Assembly (NCBI GenBank): GCA_025455725.1
Contig: JALOLY010000009.1
Coordinates: forward strand, 1 to 24,384
Reading direction: 5' to 3'
DNA from: Amoebophilaceae bacterium
GTDB lineage: Bacteria > Bacteroidota > Bacteroidia > Cytophagales > Amoebophilaceae
Length of the DNA stretch: 24,384 nucleotides
In this document: one piece after another, positions 16,487 to 24,384 of the stretch
Layout: each line of letters opens with the position of its first letter
Position numbering within the stretch: position 1 is the first letter of the stretch
Position numbers and translations under genes: made by a program
The notes under the pieces: model-generated
Database searches by the model: none
What the model saw: the letters and a program-made list of their open reading frames with translations, nothing else
What the model was told of the DNA's origin: nothing

Positions 16487-17257
16487 TCACTCCAAAGATT
16501 TGACAATAGTAACAAAAGAATTCGCTATCAAGGAAGCCTTCCCAATCAACCCCCCATCTACATCAGGACGAGTAAAAAAAAGACGCGCGTTTTCTGTATC
16601 GCAACTTCCTCCATACAAAATAGGGATACTGCTGGCAACTTCCTCGCCATATTTACTTGCTATGATGTATCTGATAAACTGATGCATGGCTTGTGCTTGG
16701 GTCGGTGTTGGCGTCCTTCCAGTGCCAATAGCCCAAACAGGCTCATAGGCGACAATTACTTGCGCTATCTGTTCGGCAGAAAGATGAAATAAGCTTGTAG
16801 CAAGCTGTTCTTCCACAAAATTTTCTTGCCACGCCACTGTACAGGTTTGTTCGACTTCTCCACAGCAAAAGATGGGGCGAAGTCCATAGATCAAGGCTAT
16901 ACTCACCTTTTGAGCCAATAATGCACTTCCTTCACCAAAATAATGTCTTCTTTCACTATGCCCTATCAAAACGAAGCTTGCACCCACAGACCGAAGCATA
17001 GGAGCCGCTATCTCCCCTGTAAAGGCACCAAAAGCATGCTCGTGGCAGTTCTGAGCTCCTAGGTGAATAGGCCCAGCGGTAGGCAATAGCTTGCTGATCG
17101 CTTCTAGATGAATAAAGGGAGGGAGTAGAATGACTTGGACTTTATCCTTCACCTGATTATGTAGCATTTGAATGACCTCAGTAGCAAGCCGCAACCCTTC
17201 GCCAAGGTCTTTGTGCATTTTCCAATTGGCAACAACAATCTTCGAACGCACGTACAT
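16487..17257 (-). CDS. tpiA: Triosephosphate isomerase
   Basis: TpiA interconverts dihydroxyacetone phosphate and glyceraldehyde 3-phosphate in glycolysis. The 256-residue TIM barrel keeps all catalytic residues: N11 and K13 (VANWKMHKD), H100 (VLIGHSERRHYFGE), E172 (YEPVWAIGTGRTPT, with the flexible loop), and the phosphate-binding GGSCDTENA and DGGLIGKASL. Length is normal (about 250). It starts 8 bp after the rodA stop and is probably co-transcribed with the mre genes. Its presence shows at least part of lower glycolysis is kept in this organism. Confidence 0.97.
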   Translation of the reverse strand: MYVRSKIVVANWKMHKDLGEGLRLATEVIQMLHNQVKDKVQVILLPPFIHLEAISKLLPTAGPIHLGAQNCHEHAFGAFTGEIAAPMLRSVGASFVLIGHSERRHYFGEGSALLAQKVSIALIYGLRPIFCCGEVEQTCTVAWQENFVEEQLATSLFHLSAEQIAQVIVAYEPVWAIGTGRTPTPTQAQAMHQFIRYIIASKYGEEVASSIPILYGGSCDTENARLFFTRPDVDGGLIGKASLIANSFVTIVKSLE

Positions 17258-17265
17258 ACAAGCCT

Positions 17266-18546
17266 TTAATCTAAGGAAGCCATTTGTTTCCGGGAATGGT
17301 AATTCCGCCTTTCTGCATCAAATCTCAATAGTATGAACAACATCAGTGAAAATGACCACAAAGAGGAACCTCCATAACTGATGAACGGCAATGGAATCCC
17401 AATAACGGGCATCAGGCCAATCGTCATACCAACATTAATCATAAAATGAAAAAATAGTACAGAGGCCACAGCATAGCCGTAAACTCTTGCAAAACGCAGT
17501 TTTTGCCGCTCCGCTACATAGAGTACCCTTGATATCAGCCCTAAGAAAACGCCAATCACCAACAGAGCTCCTATCCAACCATGCTCCTCGCCTACCGTGC
17601 AGAAAATAAAATCGGTACTCTGTTCTGGCACAAATCCATACTTTGTTTGGCTTCCTTGCAGAAAACCCTTGCCCCAAAGCCCGCCGGAGCCAATTGCTAT
17701 TTTAGACTGGGTCACATTCCAACCAATGCCTAGCGGATCAATACTAGGGTCTACAAGTGCCCTAATTCTATCTTTTTGATGGGGCTTTAACACTTCTTCA
17801 ACAAAAATATGGAATCCTTCGACCAAAAATAGTACGCCTAGAGTCGTCAACATAACAAGCATGACTTTCTTAGGAGTCCTCCTAATCACGCCGACCAAGA
17901 TGAGTGCCAGGCTGAGTGTGCCAATAATTAGGTAAATGCGAGGGACTAAAAGTGTTAGTATGGAAATTGCTACCGTGGCTATCCCCCCAAAAAGGAACCA
18001 AGAAGGCAACCCCTCTCTATAAAACACCATAAAAAAGGCAACAAATACTAACCCGGAACCTACATCGCCCTGCAACGAGATAATGACCACGGGAAGCAGA
18101 ATAATTCCCAATAATATAAGCTGAGATTTCAATCTGTTAATGGGTGTATTGGAATCATCTACATATTTGGCAACAGCCATGGCACAAGCCAACTTGGCCA
18201 ATTCAGAAGGCTGTCCTCCGCATTGAAGCCATGCCCTGTGCCCTCCTATGCTAACACCCCAAACTAGCGTACCAAGTAACAATAGCATAGAAAAAGCATA
18301 GCCGACATAGGCCAGAGACTGATAAAATCTCGTCTCAAAGAAAGAGGAGATAAGGAATAGACAAACCGTTGTTATAATCCATAGAAACTGCTTACCAGAA
18401 TGGCCAGAAAAGTCAAGTATGCCCTGACCATACTCAGGCTCGTAACTGACGGCATAGATATTACACCAACCAAAGACGACCAGCATGGCGTGTAAGACTA
18501 ATGTAAGCCAGTCGATGTGGGAAAATATATTGCTTGTTGTCTTCAA
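17266..18546 (-). CDS. rodA: SEDS peptidoglycan glycosyltransferase RodA
   Basis: RodA polymerises lipid II into glycan strands in the elongation complex, together with PBP2. The 426-residue protein has about ten membrane segments and SEDS signatures: LQGDVGSGLVFVAF (the conserved Asp region, usually QPDLGTA), the periplasmic loop GWNVTQSKIAIGSGGLWGKG and GFVPEQSTDFIFCTVGEEHG, and PLPFISYGGSS near the C-terminus. Length is normal for Bacteroidota RodA. Its ATG overlaps the PBP2 stop by 4 nt (ATGA), so the two are translationally coupled, matching their partnership. Confidence 0.95.
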   Translation of the reverse strand: MKTTSNIFSHIDWLTLVLHAMLVVFGWCNIYAVSYEPEYGQGILDFSGHSGKQFLWIITTVCLFLISSFFETRFYQSLAYVGYAFSMLLLLGTLVWGVSIGGHRAWLQCGGQPSELAKLACAMAVAKYVDDSNTPINRLKSQLILLGIILLPVVIISLQGDVGSGLVFVAFFMVFYREGLPSWFLFGGIATVAISILTLLVPRIYLIIGTLSLALILVGVIRRTPKKVMLVMLTTLGVLFLVEGFHIFVEEVLKPHQKDRIRALVDPSIDPLGIGWNVTQSKIAIGSGGLWGKGFLQGSQTKYGFVPEQSTDFIFCTVGEEHGWIGALLVIGVFLGLISRVLYVAERQKLRFARVYGYAVASVLFFHFMINVGMTIGLMPVIGIPLPFISYGGSSLWSFSLMLFILLRFDAERRNYHSRKQMASLD

Positions 18547-20345
18547 TGAAAAAATTCGCCTTTACGTACATAACTCTGTAACCAGGACCGACTGACGACG
18601 CCCGTAAGGTATTGCTCTATGAGGAGGCTAGCAATGGAAGCAGCAGCCCTTGCCCCCCAACCAGCATTTTCAACATACACAGCTAGTGCTATTTGTGGAT
18701 GCTCCCTAGGCGCAAAAGCTATACAAACAGAATGGTCTGCACCATGTGTATTTTCCACAGTACCCGTCTTGGCACAGATGGCTATCTCCTTGATGCGTGC
18801 ACGCCACGCTGTTCCTCCCTCTACTGCTTCTTGCATGGCGCTGGCTATTAATTCAAAGTGTGTTCGATCAATAGCCACTTCATGTTTTTTTACCTCCTTC
18901 GGCAGCACAGATTGTGCGCCTATCCCCCTTACCAAGTGAGGGGTGTAATAATAGCCTCGATTAGCAACAGTGGCAGCAAAATTGGCCATCTGCAAAGGCG
19001 TGACAAGCAACTCTCCTTGGCCGATATCCAAAGATCTGATAGTAGAGGCTTTCCAACGTCCTTTCCCATAAATCCGATCGTAAAATTGAGGATCTGGAAC
19101 ACATCCCCCCTTCTCACCTGGCAGATCAATGCCGAGTACGGCGCCTAAACCAAACTCTCGGAGATAGCCACACCACTTTTCGAGTCCTATGCGCGTGTCT
19201 TCATAAGTATTCTTGGATACTTTTTGATTGATGATGCTCCTAAAAACGTGGTAGAAGTAGGGATTACAGGAGTATTTGATGGCCCCTTGCAAATTCAGAG
19301 GAGAGCCATGTGGATGACAGTTAAGCAGCCTCCTATCGCAGGCGTGAGACGTGTGCTTACAAATTACTTTTTCTTGTAATGCAATCAACGATTGGTAAAG
19401 CTTGAAAATAGATCCTGGAGGATACATCGCCATGATGGGCCTGTGGAAAAGGGGGGCTAGGGCATCCTGACCCAGGGCAACAAAGTGAGTGCCAAAATTC
19501 TTTCCCGTCAGCAGATTAGGATCATAAGAGGGGCTAGACACTAGTGCCAGAATTTCGCCTGTTTGGGGCACTATGGCTACAATACTCCCCAGCTTATTTT
19601 CCATAAGCCACTCGCCATAGGTCTGCAGAGAAGTATCCACGGTAATTTGAAGGTCTTGCCCAGGCACAGATGCACGATCCAAGGAGCCTCCTTTAAAACT
19701 CCCCTGGACGATACCCCTTGCGTCGCTAACCTGGTACCTCACACCACGTTCTCCTCTTAGCACTTTTTCATAGCTTTTTTCTAGCCCGCTAATACCAATC
19801 AGGTCGCCCTTCCTGTAATAAGACAACGAATCTGAAGTGAGTTGTTGTGCATCTATCTCACCAACATATCCTAATGTATGAGCGAGCGTAGGCGTGGGAT
19901 ATTGTCGTACCGTGCGCGCTTGAACAAAAAATCCTAGATACGAGGCAATATGATCTTGGACTTGAGCCCATGTTTCTTGAGATAGATTTTTGATAAAAAC
20001 AGAAGGCTTTACGTGGGAGTAGGCCTTGGCTTTCTCAAGGAGTTGATGAAATGTCGGGAGACTGATACCGAAATCATGACAGAAAGCCAAGGTATCAAGA
20101 TGTTTTACTTCTTTGGGAATCACCATCAAATCGTAGATGGGGACATTGTACACCAAAAATGCTCCGTGCCTATCACAAATAGCACCTCGATGGGGGTATT
20201 CCACTACAGGCTGAACGATATTCTTCTCAGCAGCTAACTTATACTCATCACTCAGTACTTGTATGAAAAATAGCTTCGTAAGAAAAATAAGCCCTACGGA
20301 AATGAAAGTGATATGTATAACATGGCTTCTATGTAGTCGCATCAT
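18543..20345 (-). CDS. mrdA: Penicillin-binding protein 2 (elongation transpeptidase)
   Basis: PBP2 is the class B transpeptidase that cross-links peptidoglycan during side-wall growth, anchored in the inner membrane. The 600-residue protein has an N-terminal membrane segment (about 10-30), a pedestal domain with YPHRGAICDRHGAFLVYNVP (50-69), and a transpeptidase domain with all three active-site motifs: S312-I-F-K315 (PPGSIFKLY), S359-C-N361 (KYSCNPYF) and K526-T-G528 (AKTGTVENTHG). So it should be active. It overlaps mreD by 4 nt at its start and rodA by 4 nt at its end. Keeping this gene implies the organism still makes some peptidoglycan, which is notable for a reduced endosymbiont. Confidence 0.96.
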   Translation of the reverse strand: MMRLHRSHVIHITFISVGLIFLTKLFFIQVLSDEYKLAAEKNIVQPVVEYPHRGAICDRHGAFLVYNVPIYDLMVIPKEVKHLDTLAFCHDFGISLPTFHQLLEKAKAYSHVKPSVFIKNLSQETWAQVQDHIASYLGFFVQARTVRQYPTPTLAHTLGYVGEIDAQQLTSDSLSYYRKGDLIGISGLEKSYEKVLRGERGVRYQVSDARGIVQGSFKGGSLDRASVPGQDLQITVDTSLQTYGEWLMENKLGSIVAIVPQTGEILALVSSPSYDPNLLTGKNFGTHFVALGQDALAPLFHRPIMAMYPPGSIFKLYQSLIALQEKVICKHTSHACDRRLLNCHPHGSPLNLQGAIKYSCNPYFYHVFRSIINQKVSKNTYEDTRIGLEKWCGYLREFGLGAVLGIDLPGEKGGCVPDPQFYDRIYGKGRWKASTIRSLDIGQGELLVTPLQMANFAATVANRGYYYTPHLVRGIGAQSVLPKEVKKHEVAIDRTHFELIASAMQEAVEGGTAWRARIKEIAICAKTGTVENTHGADHSVCIAFAPREHPQIALAVYVENAGWGARAAASIASLLIEQYLTGVVSRSWLQSYVRKGEFFH

Positions 20346-20860
20346 TTCTTATTGATCAAAAGCACCATACTTTGCATCAACAAAACAGCAACATAGGTCG
20401 ACAAAGTGCTAAGGATTGCCCTGCGCATCACCACAAAGAACAGTAGGATGTTGTTAGCTTCTAAGAAAAATAAAGCAATGTGATGTACACTTATGAGGAG
20501 CAAAGAGAATAAGGAGAAACGTTGCCAGCCCAAGTTGCGCAAGGTGGGCTGTATGGCCGATTCGTAGCTGCCAGTAGGTAACATTAGCTTGAGCAGGAGT
20601 GTTCTGCTGTAGACCATAAGTACAGAAGCAAATGCGTGCACACCTATGCTATGGTAAAATAGGTCTACAAGAAGTCCCACGAAGAAACCTATGAACAAAT
20701 GTGAAATCAAACCCTTTTGTCCTCGAGGAAGCAGTAGTAGAAATGCTACATAGATAAAACAGGCAGTATGAGCAAAAACGATAACGCGCACAACAGTCAA
20801 CTGCAAGGCGACATAGAGTAAAAAATTGGCTAACTGCTCTAGCCTGCTGACTTTATTCAT
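20342..20860 (-). CDS. mreD: Rod shape-determining protein MreD
   Basis: MreD is a small inner-membrane protein of the elongasome that links MreC and RodA-PBP2. The 172-residue product has about five hydrophobic segments (for example VALQLTVVRVIVF, ACFIYVAFLLLLP, LFIGFFVGLLVDLFYH), a Bacteroidota-type MreD pattern. The motif GLLVDLFYHSIGVHAFASV is typical. It overlaps mreC by 8 nt and the PBP2 gene by 4 nt. Position in the operon makes the call secure despite low general conservation of the family. Confidence 0.9.
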   Translation of the reverse strand: MNKVSRLEQLANFLLYVALQLTVVRVIVFAHTACFIYVAFLLLLPRGQKGLISHLFIGFFVGLLVDLFYHSIGVHAFASVLMVYSRTLLLKLMLPTGSYESAIQPTLRNLGWQRFSLFSLLLISVHHIALFFLEANNILLFFVVMRRAILSTLSTYVAVLLMQSMVLLINKK

Positions 20861-21653
20861 AGAATTCTCTAGTACACCGTTCTAAATCACTCCTTTCTTG
20901 TCCTAAAGTATTGTTCACTACGTAGACGCGCTGCAGCGTACTAAAGTCAGTATTAAGATGAATTTCGATGTCGTAGAAAGAAGCCTCTTTTCTGAGCTTT
21001 ACCTGTTTTATATGACCAATCACAACCCCCTCCAAGAAAGTGGCATTATAGCCCGAAGTGACTACCACGTCCCCAAGGGTAACAAGTACATGCCTGGGGA
21101 CATATAACATCTGTACGCGACAAGGATCCTTGCCTGACCATTGTACTGTGCCGAGTGCCTTAGAACGCGAGATCTTGGCGGACACCTGCACAGAGGTGTG
21201 TAGCAAGGATGTGACCGTGGCAAATCGCTCGGAGACGGCCTGAACTCTGCCTACAATTCCTTCGGCACTCACCACACCCATACCAGACACTACCCCGTGC
21301 ATCGCCCCCTTATTGAGCGTAAGGTAGTTTTTAGTACCAACTACTGAATTATTGATGACTTGGGCCGGGATGAAATGGCAGGGTACCACATCGCGTGAAT
21401 GAACTGCCGGCGCTTCTACTTGTAAGAGTTGCTCTCTCAATGTCGCATTCTCTTGCAATAGCCTTGCGTTCTCTACTTTCAGAAAAGGGTAACTTTTGAC
21501 TTCGTCAATAAAACTCTGAACACTGCCCACAATATCAGAGGAAAGGGGCTCATGAGACTTGTGCTTGACAGCAAGGTGAGCACTGATGCATTCTAGGAGT
21601 ATAAAAACTATACAAGCCCTGTATAGATATATAAAGTAAAACAACCTCTTCAT
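20853..21653 (-). CDS. mreC: Rod shape-determining protein MreC
   Basis: MreC is a bitopic scaffold protein in the periplasm that activates PBP2/RodA. The 266-residue protein has one N-terminal membrane segment (about 7-26), a coiled coil (about 50-90, ENARLLQENATLREQLLQ) and the beta-rich domain beginning at about 110 with PAQVINNSVVGTKNYLTLNK, GVVSGMGVVSAEGIVGRVQ and VVTSGYNATFLEGVVIG. These are standard MreC motifs. Length is usual. It overlaps mreD by 8 nt and is separated from mreB by 184 bp. Confidence 0.94.
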   Translation of the reverse strand: MKRLFYFIYLYRACIVFILLECISAHLAVKHKSHEPLSSDIVGSVQSFIDEVKSYPFLKVENARLLQENATLREQLLQVEAPAVHSRDVVPCHFIPAQVINNSVVGTKNYLTLNKGAMHGVVSGMGVVSAEGIVGRVQAVSERFATVTSLLHTSVQVSAKISRSKALGTVQWSGKDPCRVQMLYVPRHVLVTLGDVVVTSGYNATFLEGVVIGHIKQVKLRKEASFYDIEIHLNTDFSTLQRVYVVNNTLGQERSDLERCTREFYE

Positions 21654-21837
21654 AAGGACGTGTGCACCCGTCTTTGCCCCTGAATAATGGATGGTACCTA
21701 GCTCGCTCTATAGCAACTCACATGAGATCGGTACTACAACAAGTCTGTCCACATGGCGGCAACTCAAACAGCATGTGCACTGTACTACTGCCACCTCAGT
21801 GAACACAAACCTGCATACCCTACCTCGGGCGACAATC
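21654..21837. other. mreB-mreC spacer
   Basis: This 184-bp spacer interrupts an otherwise overlapping operon. No reading frame on the minus strand, clear terminator, or TAnnTTTG promoter was found in it. It might hold a promoter of a less obvious form for mreC onward. Confidence 0.3.
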
Positions 21838-22869
21838 TTAGACCATTAATACACCCTTATAGGCATCTAAGTTGCGTAACGCAATGCCTGTACCTCGTAC
21901 TACCGCTTGGAGCGGATTTTCGGCTACATGTACGGGCAGTTTAGTCCGTTGTGCTAGTCTTTTGTCAAGACCTCTAAAAAGCGCCCCTCCACCGGTGAGG
22001 TGGATGCCGTTATCATAGATATCTGCTGAAAGCTCAGGAGGGCATATCTCCAGTGCCTTCAAAATAGCTTCTTCAATCTTAGAAATAGACTTCTCCAATG
22101 CCAAGGCAATTTCCTGATGGTTGACCCGTACAACCTTAGGGATGCCAGTCATCAGATCTCTTCCGCGTACTTCAAAGTCATCGGGAGATGTATCTAGCTC
22201 TTCCAACACAGCACCCACACCGATTTTGATTTTTTCAGCGGTCCGCTCCCCAATGAGCAAATTGTGCCTCCTGCGCATATGGTCCAGGATGTCATTACTA
22301 AAAAGATCTCCTGCAATCCTAATAGACTGGTCACACACAATACCTGACAGTGCAATGACGGCAATCTCCGTGGTCCCCCCCCCAATGTCCACAATCATAG
22401 AGCCCACAGGCGCCTCTATATCAATACCAATACCAATAGCTGCTGCAATTGGCTCAGAAATCATATACACCTCCTTAGCACCCGTATGCTCAGCAGAGTC
22501 CCTTACAGCTCTCTTTTCTACCTCTGTGATCCCAGAAGGGATGCAAATAATCATTCTGTTCGCCAGTGGGGTCAAAAATCCCCACCTGGTATTATTAATC
22601 ATCTTGATCATACCCCGAATCATGTGCTCGGCTGCATGAAAATCTGCAATGACACCGTCTTTTAAAGGGCGAATCGTTTTGATATTATCATGTGTCTTTT
22701 CGTGCATTTGCATAGCCTTCCTGCCCACAGCAATCATCTTATTAGTGACTCTGTCGATGGCTATAATCGAAGGCTCATCCACGACTATGGTGTCATTTTG
22801 TATGATTAAGGTATTGGCCGTTCCTAAGTCAACAGCAACATCATTGTAGAGAAAATTGAGCAATCCCAT
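21838..22869 (-). CDS. mreB: Rod shape-determining actin homologue MreB
   Basis: MreB is the bacterial actin that organises side-wall synthesis. The 343-residue protein has all actin-fold nucleotide motifs: phosphate-1 VAVDLGTANTLI (11-22), connect/phosphate-2 MIVDIGGGTTEIAVIALSG (158-176) and the adenosine motif GIHLTGGGALFRGLDKRL (288-305). EPIAAAIGIGID (139-150) is also typical. Length matches the family (about 340-345). It heads the minus-strand mreBCD-pbp2-rodA-tpiA-rbfA run. No consensus promoter was seen before its ATG; the sequence upstream is gene-free. Confidence 0.97.
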   Translation of the reverse strand: MGLLNFLYNDVAVDLGTANTLIIQNDTIVVDEPSIIAIDRVTNKMIAVGRKAMQMHEKTHDNIKTIRPLKDGVIADFHAAEHMIRGMIKMINNTRWGFLTPLANRMIICIPSGITEVEKRAVRDSAEHTGAKEVYMISEPIAAAIGIGIDIEAPVGSMIVDIGGGTTEIAVIALSGIVCDQSIRIAGDLFSNDILDHMRRRHNLLIGERTAEKIKIGVGAVLEELDTSPDDFEVRGRDLMTGIPKVVRVNHQEIALALEKSISKIEEAILKALEICPPELSADIYDNGIHLTGGGALFRGLDKRLAQRTKLPVHVAENPLQAVVRGTGIALRNLDAYKGVLMV

Positions 22870-23314
22870 TTTTGTATCTTTTACGATAAGCGTGACATAC
22901 TTTTCGGATATTTTGTGGTGGACAACCTCAATTTATGGAAATTTCTCAGTCTTACCGAATAGAATTTATTACGTGCAAGACGATGGGCAGTCACCCACAT
23001 GGCTACGTACTCAGGCTGGGGCATTCAATATTAGTGAGATCAGCCACTCAACGGTAGCCTCTTTCGAGTAGGAGCTGTGAAGGATTGGCAACCAGAGATT
23101 TAGGCAGGGACATCTCGTGCTCTGTGTTTCACTGATGCTAGTCATGCAAAGTACAAGAAAAATGCGATATCCACATTGGCTTGACTTCACAACAATGCAG
23201 AACAAATGGATAGTGGGGGATTTCTCAGTGGCTAAAGCTTGATACTTAAAAACGCCCAATCCTCTACGCAGGCACCACTCAAAACTTTTCCACCATAATC
23301 ATGCGACAGATTCC
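22870..23314. other. Gene-free region upstream of mreB
   Basis: This 445-bp stretch should contain the mreB promoter, but no TAnnTTTG element was found near the start. The minus-strand frame 23011-23259 (82 codons) and plus-strand frame 22856-23071 resemble no family clearly. The minus-strand one might be another mobile-element scrap, judged weak. A run of seven Cs lies at 23321-23327, just beyond the edge of this stretch. Confidence 0.35.
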
Positions 23315-23880
23315 TTATTGCCCCCCCATTGTGGAGGCTAAATACCCTTTTGAGTACCTTTTCTCTGCTTTTGCTACACTGCCTACATGATGAGCCCTGG
23401 GAGCCCTGTATAAGTCATAAGCAATAGCCTCTAGGACATGCTGCCCATGGGTTTTGGACAATGCCTACACCCGGCCTACCCAACCAACGTTTGACACGCC
23501 CCAACACCCGCTCCATATGATGGCGACTACGACCCATCAACCTATTGTAGCGCTTTGTCTCAACAGATAGGGGCCTATCCTGGTGGGTCCTTGCGTTGGA
23601 TACCGCTGCCTTAACCTCTCTGGCGTAATGGTTGATCGTTCTTGGATAACCCATCCCCTTGATCTGCTAGGATCTGATTGCCGGCAAGCAGTGTTACTTG
23701 ATCAAGACAAGAGGCCACACACACCCACCATGGACGTTGGTAGCGGTAGTGTGTACCGCTAAGACCAAGCCCGTGGCTGCCGCTGCCAGTTGATGACGCT
23801 TGCAGCCATACCCGAGCTTGTTTCCCTTTTTTACCCAACGCACGCCTCTCTATCTACGCCAGACTTCACTTCCCTAGAAG
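23315..23880 (-). pseudogene. IS5-family transposase remnant, multiply frameshifted
   Basis: Transposase pieces can be followed along the minus strand by hopping between frames: VKSGVDREACVG, then KKGKQAR, then YGCKRHQLAAAATGLVLAVH (and TTATNVHG), then LDQVTLLAGNQILADQG, then GYPRTINHYAREVKAA and YNRLMGRSRHHMERVLGRVK, and last THGQHVLEAIAYDLYRAPRA with a stop at 23315-23317. The order and motifs match IS5-type DDE transposases: the YGYKRH block, the LADKGY aspartate and the final Glu in HxERVxGRxKR. At least five frame changes are needed, including near the C-run at 23655-23658 and the T-run at 23452-23455. The first catalytic Asp (normally right after RHQLV) appears lost. It is a dead element. 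Terminal inverted repeats and target duplications were not found. Confidence 0.75.
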
Positions 23881-23894
23881 GCACGCACAGACAT

Positions 23895-24018
23895 TGCCCC
23901 ACCGCACATGCCCCCACAGTACCGAGGACATCGTGGCAAAACTACACCAGAGCAGCAACCTCGTGTAGCAGAGGCATAACACAGCCCCCGAAATAAGACT
24001 GCCCCACCACACATGCCC
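23895..24018. repeat. Diverged direct repeat, 105-bp period
   Basis: TGCCCCACCGCACATGCCC (23895-23913) recurs as TGCCCCACCACACATGCCC (24000-24018), with one difference in 19 bases, exactly 105 bp apart. Similarity continues weakly into the following 20 or so bases of each copy. The 105-bp period equals 35 codons, so it could be an old in-frame duplication inside a lost gene. Confidence 0.6.
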
Positions 24019-24067
24019 ACCATAACCGGAGAAAGCCGCGCCAAGCCAAGTACCCAAGGGCCAAGTG

Positions 24068-24384
24068 CTAGAACTTCCGGAGACCCGCCACACCGCGGTA
24101 GTTGCTGACGTCAGGGTAGTTGCGGTAGTCGACATAGAGCCCCCCGGAGGAAAAACACCCAACAAGAGCAGAATAGTTATTACCACACCATGCTACCAAA
24201 TCTCGGCATCGTGTGTAGGTCCATGGATTATCTGAGTAAAGCCGCTGCCGCTCCTCTCCACTACGTACATAGTGTGACAGAATAACCGTCGCGGCTTCTA
24301 ACACATTCGGTATGGCATAAGGGGGATCATCAACACGAGAGGACTGTGCAGCAACCAACGCTTGCTGGACTTCATAAGGCTCGT
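24068..24384 (-). CDS. C-terminal part of an unrecognised ORF, open at the right window edge
   Basis: A minus-strand frame is open from the window edge to a TAG at 24068-24070, giving about 105 codons with no internal stop. It contains EPYEVQQALVAAQSS, VLEAATVILSHYVRSGEERQ, LYSDNPWTYTRCRDLVAWCG and the end GGLYVDYRNYPDVSNYRGVA followed by GLRKF. Composition looks protein-like (mixed charged and aromatic residues), but I cannot place it in a family. It has no visible start within the window. It might be a real gene end or a fragment in the same decayed zone as the transposase. Function unknown. Confidence 0.4.
   Translation of the reverse strand, partial: EPYEVQQALVAAQSSRVDDPPYAIPNVLEAATVILSHYVRSGEERQRLYSDNPWTYTRCRDLVAWCGNNYSALVGCFSSGGLYVDYRNYPDVSNYRGVAGLRKF

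Noticed and set aside
23011..23259. 82-codon minus-strand frame, possibly a second transposase scrap (PILHSSYSKEATVEWL-like segment)
   Set aside because: Similarity to the N-terminal part of IS5 transposases is too vague to support, and it lies downstream of the better fragment rather than upstream.
23866..24186. 106-codon minus-strand frame rich in Trp, Gly and Leu
   Set aside because: It overlaps the end of the edge ORF and the transposase remnant in other frames, is low-complexity and looks like chance reading through G/C-rich repeats.
1..24384. CRISPR array, toxin-antitoxin, phage or secretion cassette
   Set aside because: No regularly spaced repeats, cas-like genes, paired small ORFs, or structural phage genes were found on reading both strands.

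Overview
The window looks like a piece of a Bacteroidota (Cytophagales-type) chromosome, probably from a reduced, host-associated lineage such as the Amoebophilaceae (Cardinium/Amoebophilus-like). Four things point to Bacteroidota: the pheT / coiled-coil protein / zapA / rny gene order, the rpsU-xerC pair, Bacteroidota-type -7 promoter elements (TAnnTTTG) before rpsU and radC, and few Shine-Dalgarno sites. Base composition looks mid-40s % GC by eye (not counted). Signs of genome decay are a frameshifted nuclease/phospholipase-like gene, a transposase broken into at least five frame segments, and several gene-free stretches of 0.3-1.5 kb. The genus is an inference.

Layout, left to right. (1) 1-5280: secA, cut at its 5' end by the window edge; a 0.6 kb gene-free stretch; an FtsX/LolC-E-like permease; a 0.3 kb gap; tRNA-Ser(UGA). 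(2) 5367-7175: an S1/P1 nuclease / zinc-phospholipase C-like pseudogene on the minus strand, then 0.86 kb without a recognisable gene that contains a perfect 18-bp inverted repeat. (3) 7176-13390, plus strand: rpsT with a strong terminator, radC, pheT, a small coiled-coil protein, zapA, a structured 140-nt interval that may encode 6S RNA, rny, rpsU. (4) 13447-16061: xerC, then a lone complete nuoM. (5) 16097-22869, minus strand: the cell-shape operon mreB-mreC-mreD-pbp2(mrdA)-rodA, followed by tpiA and rbfA, mostly overlapping or tightly spaced. (6) 22870-24384: debris with an IS5-type transposase remnant, a diverged 105-bp direct repeat, and the C-terminal end of an unrecognised ORF running off the right edge.

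Functionally this is mostly housekeeping: protein export (SecA), possible lipoprotein release (FtsX-like permease), translation (tRNA-Ser, S20, S21, PheT, RbfA), RNA turnover (RNase Y), division and elongation (ZapA; MreBCD, PBP2, RodA), chromosome resolution (XerC), glycolysis (TpiA) and one proton-pumping Complex I subunit (NuoM). I found no convincing new multi-gene system. The best leads are the candidate 6S RNA, the orphan nuoM at a probable rearrangement junction, the single-base frameshift in an otherwise well preserved secreted enzyme, the terminator/promoter overlap before rpsU, and the isolated perfect palindrome.
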